A model generated the notes under the pieces. The model searched no databases. It was not told the origin of the DNA and worked only from the letters and a program-made list of their open reading frames with translations. From Christensenella sp. UBA3798 (GTDB lineage Bacteria > Bacillota > Clostridia > Christensenellales > CAG-1252), in assembly GCA_002368735.1 (NCBI GenBank), contig DFEQ01000097.1, positions 1 through 9,708 on the forward strand: DNA of 9,708 nucleotides. The letters are read 5' to 3'. The position numbers and the translations under genes were made by a program. The stretch's first letter is position 1; the number at the start of each line of letters is the position of its first letter. This document shows positions 5,889-9,708 of this stretch, piece by piece.

Positions 5889-6659
5889 ATGTCCGATATC
5901 ATCGACAATACAAAAACGAGCGCGGAAGAAGGCGTCAAAATACTGGAGATATACTCTCTCACCAAGTCCTACGGCGAGAAGAAGGCGGTGGAAGACCTCT
6001 CCTTCACCGTGCACGCGGGCGAACTGTGCGCCTTTATCGGGCACAACGGCGCGGGCAAGACCACGACCTTGAAGTGCGTGGCGGGCATCCTCGACTTTGA
6101 CGGCGGGCACATCCGCGTGGACGGCGTGTCCCTCGAGGACGACCCCCTCGAAGTCAAGCGCCGCATCGCCTATCTCCCCGACGACCCCGACCTCTACGAC
6201 TTTATGACGGGGATGCAGTACTTGAACTTTATCGCCGACGTCTTCGGCGTGCCCGCGAGTCTTCGCGCGGAACGCATCGAAAAGTACGCCTCCGCCCTCT
6301 CCCTCACCGACGCGGAGATAGGCTCTCCCATCTCCTCCTATTCGCACGGTATGAAGCAGAAACTCGCCCTGATATCGGCGTTCCTGCACGAGCCCAAGCT
6401 CATCCTCCTCGACGAACCCTTCGTGGGTCTCGACCCCAAGGCGAGCCACGTCTTGAAGGACATCATGCGTGACTTCTGCCGCGCCGGGGGCGCCATCCTC
6501 TTCTCCACCCACATCCTCGAAGTGGCGGAAAAGCTGTGCGATAAGGTAGTCATCATCAAGGGCGGCAAGCTCGTGACCTTCGGCAGCATGGAAGAGGTCA
6601 AAGGCGACGGTTCCCTCGAAGACGTCTTCCTCGACCTGGAGGAGGGCGAGGATGATTAA
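5889..6659 (+). CDS. ABC exporter ATP-binding protein
   Basis: This 256-residue ATPase should power the membrane protein encoded next. Visible motifs are Walker A GHNGAGKT (51-58), signature SYSHGMKQK (150-158), Walker B LILLDEP (171-177), D-loop GLDP (180-183) and switch His208 in FSTHI. The Q-loop position reads IAYLPDDPDLY (93-103), with Asp where classical transporters have Gln; this acidic form is common in ABC-2-type and BcrA-like exporter ATPases. A 15-residue polar N-terminal extension and an acidic C-terminus (about EEGEDD) flank the domain. Transcription comes from the consensus promoter at 5776-5805. The gene overlaps the permease gene by 8 nt, so the two products are probably made in step. 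The substrate cannot be read from the sequence. Confidence 0.93.
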   Translation: MSDIIDNTKTSAEEGVKILEIYSLTKSYGEKKAVEDLSFTVHAGELCAFIGHNGAGKTTTLKCVAGILDFDGGHIRVDGVSLEDDPLEVKRRIAYLPDDPDLYDFMTGMQYLNFIADVFGVPASLRAERIEKYASALSLTDAEIGSPISSYSHGMKQKLALISAFLHEPKLILLDEPFVGLDPKASHVLKDIMRDFCRAGGAILFSTHILEVAEKLCDKVVIIKGGKLVTFGSMEEVKGDGSLEDVFLDLEEGEDD

Positions 6660-8247
6660 GGCGCTCTTTCGCAAACAATTTGCCGAGATATTCTCGCAAT
6701 TCTCCAAAAAGAACGGCACGAAGAGCGCTTCGCCCAAGAAGGGGCTCATCACCGTCATATTGATATTCGGCGTGCTGTACGTTTCGCTCGGGACGACCTT
6801 TTTCACCCTCGCGAAGGAGATGTTTGCCACACTGACCCCCGACACCTTCCCCCTCTTCTATATGGTGATAGGGCTCATCGCCACCGCCATCGGTCTCTTG
6901 GGCAGCGTATTTAACGCCTATACCACCATCTACGAGGCGAAGGATAACGAGATGCTTCTCTCCCTCCCCATTCCGCCCCGCCGCATCGTGATGGTGCGGG
7001 TGGCGACCCTCCTTGTGATGACGCTTCTCTATTCGGGCTCGGTGCTCCTGCCCGCCTTCCTCGCCTTTATGGTCTACGGAAACCCCACTTTGCTCGGCGG
7101 GATCAACGCCGCGCTTCTCTTTATTCCCCTGATACTCCTCGTCGAAGCGGTCACCATCGGCATCGCCTTTATCGTGGCGGCTGCCGCGAGGCGCGTAAAG
7201 AATAAAAAAGCCATCGTGCTCGTCTTCTCGATGGTTTTAGTCCTATTATTCTATCTCGTGTACTTCCGCGCGCAGTCATTCGTGAGCGAGCTTGCGATGG
7301 CGGGCTCTATCCCCGACGTTGCGCGTTACGCCCTCTTCTTCTATTATTCGATGGGACGGGCGGCGCAGGGGAGCGCTATCGATATGCTGATCGTCGTCGT
7401 GACGGGCGTGGGCGCCTTCCTCATTGCGTATCTCTTATTATCGCACTTCTTCGTAAAGTTTACGACTGCCAAGAAAAACCTCGCTTCCAAGGGCAAAAAG
7501 GGAGTGGTCAAAGCGGCAAGCCTGCGCTTTTCCCTCTTTAAGAGGGAATGGAAGATATTTTCCTCCTCCCCCGCCTACGTGATGAACTCGGCGTTCTTCG
7601 GCGTTTTATTCCTCATCATCCTCCCCATCGTGGCGATAGTCAAAGCGGACGCCCTCCGCGGCGTGATGGAAATGCTCGCCGTGACCTTCCCCAAGACGAG
7701 CGGCACCGCTATCGCGGCGACGGTGGTCGCCGTCATCGAGGGAATGAGCTGTATCACCGCCCCCTCGGTCTCCATCGAGGGGAAAAGGATCTCTCTGCTC
7801 CGCTCCTTGCCCATCAGGACGGAAGACGTCTTTTTCTCCAAGATAGCCTTGCACCTCGCCGTCGTACTGCCGGGAACCCTCTTTGCCTCCATCACCCTTG
7901 CCGCCCTGCTTAGCGCGGACGTGCTCTCCCGGGTCACGATGATCCTATTCCCCATCGCGCACACCGTATTTACCGCATTGTTCGGGCTGACGATGAACGT
8001 CAATTTCCCCGTCCTCGACTGGACGGACGAGATCACGGCGATAAAGTCGGGCGCAGCGGTGCTCATCACCGTCTTCGGCGTGATGATAATGACCACCCTC
8101 GTGGGGGGACTGTACTTCGCCTTTGCGTCCTTTATGTCGGACGGCGTATACCTCGCCATCCTGACCGTACTCTTCCTCATCGCCGACTATATTCTCGTGT
8201 ATTGGCTGAAAACCAAGGGAAAGCAAAAGTTCGAGAAACTGGGCTGA
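6652..8247 (+). CDS. ABC exporter permease with two homologous halves
   Basis: This 531-residue membrane protein has about 12 hydrophobic segments in two sets of about six, split by a basic cytoplasmic stretch near 270-302. A motif appears once per half: YEAKDNEMLLSLPI (94-107) and IEGKRISLLRSLPI (375-388). This suggests a fused duplication, so one polypeptide may supply both transmembrane halves for an ATPase dimer. The arrangement fits the Firmicutes ABC-2-like 'putative exporter' permeases; the family assignment is from recall. The ATG at 6652 lies inside the end of the ATPase gene (overlap 6652-6659), with GGAGG-like sequence just upstream. Export of an antimicrobial, lipid or peptide is possible, but no substrate or immunity gene is nearby. 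The gene ends 8 nt before a strong terminator. Confidence 0.88.
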   Translation: MIKALFRKQFAEIFSQFSKKNGTKSASPKKGLITVILIFGVLYVSLGTTFFTLAKEMFATLTPDTFPLFYMVIGLIATAIGLLGSVFNAYTTIYEAKDNEMLLSLPIPPRRIVMVRVATLLVMTLLYSGSVLLPAFLAFMVYGNPTLLGGINAALLFIPLILLVEAVTIGIAFIVAAAARRVKNKKAIVLVFSMVLVLLFYLVYFRAQSFVSELAMAGSIPDVARYALFFYYSMGRAAQGSAIDMLIVVVTGVGAFLIAYLLLSHFFVKFTTAKKNLASKGKKGVVKAASLRFSLFKREWKIFSSSPAYVMNSAFFGVLFLIILPIVAIVKADALRGVMEMLAVTFPKTSGTAIAATVVAVIEGMSCITAPSVSIEGKRISLLRSLPIRTEDVFFSKIALHLAVVLPGTLFASITLAALLSADVLSRVTMILFPIAHTVFTALFGLTMNVNFPVLDWTDEITAIKSGAAVLITVFGVMIMTTLVGGLYFAFASFMSDGVYLAILTVLFLIADYILVYWLKTKGKQKFEKLG

Positions 8248-8255
8248 TAGACAAT

Positions 8256-8285
8256 AAAAAAGGCGGCGCTCCCGCCGCTTTTTTT
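8256..8285. terminator. Bidirectional terminator between convergent operons
   Basis: GCGGCG (8263-8268) pairs with CGCCGC (8273-8278) around a CTCC loop. The stem is flanked by six A on the left (8256-8261) and seven T on the right (8279-8285). It serves the ABC operon rightward and the typA-pepE operon leftward. Confidence 0.9.
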
Positions 8286-8293
8286 ATTCCGTA

Positions 8294-8992
8294 TCAATTT
8301 ATTCTTTCTATTTCTTCTTTCACGATTTTTCCATTCTCGTTGGTCAGTCGATACGCCTTTCCCCCTGCGGAGAGGGCGCCGACGGGCTGCTCGTCCTCAA
8401 AGACGACCGCCGCGTCGTCCTCGATGGCGTAGGAGAGGGGGTAGCCCTGCTCCGCCGCCACGCGGTCAAACTCGGGGCGAGTATTGTAGTGCGGGGTCGC
8501 CGCTCCCTTGATAGTCCCTAAGCCGCGGCAAGGGGCATACTCCCCTTCGACGAGAGAATCGGTGTAAATATCCTCAAACCAACAGATGGCGCCCGCGGAC
8601 AGTCCCGCGAGGACTGCGCCTCTTTGATAGGCGTCCCAAACGAGCTTATCCACCCCCGTTTCGCGCCATACCTGCATGAGATACAGGGTGTCGCCGCCAC
8701 CGACGTAGATGACGTCCGCCTTCTGTATCTTCTCCGCCACGTGCTCAAGGGTCATCAGCCCTTTGGTCAAGATGGCGACGTCGCTCTTCATATCGTAGAG
8801 AGAGGTGTAAGTCTTCCTAAAACTATTGAAATAGGGGTTGCTGTCGTGGCTCGCCGTGGGGAAAAAGAGGGCGTATCCGCGGTGCCCGTCCGTGATACGG
8901 CTCTTCGCAAGAGATGCGATATAGCCGTCGATGGGGGCGGTGGTCTTGTTGCGGAGCTCTCCCCCGCCGATGGATACGAAAACGCGCTTCAT
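8294..8992 (-). CDS. pepE: Peptidase E family (S51) serine peptidase
   Basis: This 232-residue cytoplasmic protein belongs to the S51 class, whose studied members (Salmonella PepE) cleave Asp-X dipeptides. The nucleophile is Ser132 in the elbow GLSAGAIC (130-137). The likely partners are His168 in ATPHYN and Asp145 in YTDS; their spacing from the Ser is within two residues of the Ser120/Asp135/His157 triad of the Salmonella enzyme. A glycine cluster GGGD (98-101) probably forms the oxyanion region. The length is normal. The ATG at 8990-8992 shares its A with the TGA of typA (TGATG), which favours translation by re-initiation; a GTG one codon earlier is possible. The gene ends next to the bidirectional terminator. 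The substrate range of this branch is not certain. Confidence 0.9.
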   Translation of the reverse strand: MKRVFVSIGGGELRNKTTAPIDGYIASLAKSRITDGHRGYALFFPTASHDSNPYFNSFRKTYTSLYDMKSDVAILTKGLMTLEHVAEKIQKADVIYVGGGDTLYLMQVWRETGVDKLVWDAYQRGAVLAGLSAGAICWFEDIYTDSLVEGEYAPCRGLGTIKGAATPHYNTRPEFDRVAAEQGYPLSYAIEDDAAVVFEDEQPVGALSAGGKAYRLTNENGKIVKEEIERIN

Positions 8993-9708
8993 CACTCCGC
9001 CGCGTTCTTCTTCTTGAAGTTATCCTTGGCGCGGTACATATTGCTCATGATGACCTTGCGCACGCGGAGCGACTTGGGAGTGACCTCCAAAAGTTCGTCG
9101 TCGCCGAGGAACTCGATGTATTCTTCAAGGCTCATCTTCTTGACCGGGGTCAGGCGCAAGGCTTCGTCGCTGCCCGCCGCACGCATATTGGTGATGTGCT
9201 TCTTCTTACAAACGTTGACCACGATATCGTCCGACTTGGGGGTATAGCCCACGACCATGCCCTCGTACACTGCCGTGCCGGGACCCACGAAGAGGGGACC
9301 CCTGTCCTGCGCGTTGAAGAGTCCGTAGGTGACCGCTTCGCCCGTTTCGTAGGCGACGAGCGAGCCGAAAGAGCGCATCTGAATGTCGCCCTTATACTCC
9401 TCGTAACCGAGGAAGATGGTATTGAGGACGCCCTCGCCCTTGGTATCTGTCAAAAATTCGTTCTTGTAGCCGATCATGCCGCGCGCGGGCATCTTGAACT
9501 CCAAGCGGATGCGGTCCCCCGTCGGGTGCATCGTGATGAGTTCGCCCCGCCTGCTGCCCAATTTCTCCATCACGGCGCCGACCGCCGTTTCGGGGACGTC
9601 CACGATGACCTGCTCGATAGGCTCGAGTTTCTTGCCGTTTTCGTACTGATACAGCACCTTGGGCATAGATACCGCAAATTCGTACCCCTCGCGGCGCATG
9701 GTCTCGAT
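8992..9708 (-). CDS. typA: Translational GTPase TypA/BipA, C-terminal part
   Basis: The gene runs off the right edge; 238 codons plus the stop are present of about 610 usual for the family. The segment begins IETMRREGYEF, the start of the EF-G domain-V-like module, and continues through the TypA-specific C-terminal domain (PARGMIGYKNEFLTDT, GEGVLNT.F, AYETGEAVTYGLFNAQDRG, KKKHITNMRAAGSDEA, LTPVKKMSLEEYIEF). TypA binds the ribosome near the A site and helps 50S assembly and stress adaptation. The GTPase domain lies outside the window, so its integrity cannot be judged. The gene ends with a TGA that overlaps the pepE start by one base, so the two are co-transcribed and probably translationally coupled. 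Confidence 0.96.
   Translation of the reverse strand: METMRREGYEFAVSMPKVLYQYENGKKLEPIEQVIVDVPETAVGAVMEKLGSRRGELITMHPTGDRIRLEFKMPARGMIGYKNEFLTDTKGEGVLNTIFLGYEEYKGDIQMRSFGSLVAYETGEAVTYGLFNAQDRGPLFVGPGTAVYEGMVVGYTPKSDDIVVNVCKKKHITNMRAAGSDEALRLTPVKKMSLEEYIEFLGDDELLEVTPKSLRVRKVIMSNMYRAKDNFKKKNAAE

Noticed and set aside
5742..6845. A 367-codon open frame antisense to the ABC ATPase
   Set aside because: It covers a clear ABC ATPase gene and the promoter region, and its product has no recognisable motif. It is a shadow of high-GC codon use.
7575..8180. A 201-codon minus-strand open frame inside the permease gene
   Set aside because: The plus-strand frame has regular membrane segments and is translationally overlapped with the ATPase; the antisense frame has no motif.

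Overview
The window looks like chromosomal DNA of a GC-rich, Gram-positive-type anaerobe, most likely an uncultured gut Clostridia lineage. The evidence is strong AGGAGG-type ribosome binding sites, a lipobox-bearing lipoprotein, a sigma-A-type TTGACA/TATAAT promoter, X2-like (cellulosome-type) repeats, and a TypA-PepE cluster. The taxonomy is inference; there is no rRNA or other marker gene apart from the C-terminal part of typA.

Layout from left to right. (1) Minus strand, 43-3777: a 1244-residue membrane-anchored surface protein, with an unrecognised beta-rich central region and about six tandem X2-like Ig-fold repeats at its C-terminus. (2) 3778-4073: an intergenic region with a weak promoter for that gene, two terminator-like hairpins facing the plus strand, a 16-bp perfect palindrome, a tandem 11-bp repeat, and the minus-strand terminator of the next gene. 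(3) Minus strand: mscS-like channel (4702-5706), then a hairpin array (4512-4699), then a small lipoprotein (4074-4451). These three probably share one transcript ending at the 4019-4048 terminator. (4) 5707-5888: a divergent promoter region. A near-perfect inverted repeat supplies the -35 box of each promoter, and a second, shorter hairpin array lies in the leader of the rightward operon. (5) Plus strand: an ABC exporter ATPase (5889-6659) and its 12-helix permease (6652-8247), translationally overlapped. (6) A bidirectional terminator (8256-8285) between convergent operons. (7) Minus strand: typA (3' part, running off the right edge) overlapping a PepE-family S51 peptidase gene (8294-8992) by one base.

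The most unusual element is the pair of hairpin-linker arrays. Array 1 has nine short hairpins of different sequence but the same design, separated by a nearly invariant 7-nt linker (GCGATAT in the sense of transcription). Array 2, about 1.1 kb away in the opposite orientation, starts with a near copy of the first-transcribed hairpin of array 1. Stem sequences change while base pairing is kept, and loops mostly fit C(UNNC)G in the transcribed sense. This indicates a structured, probably RNA-level, dispersed element that I cannot assign to a known class.
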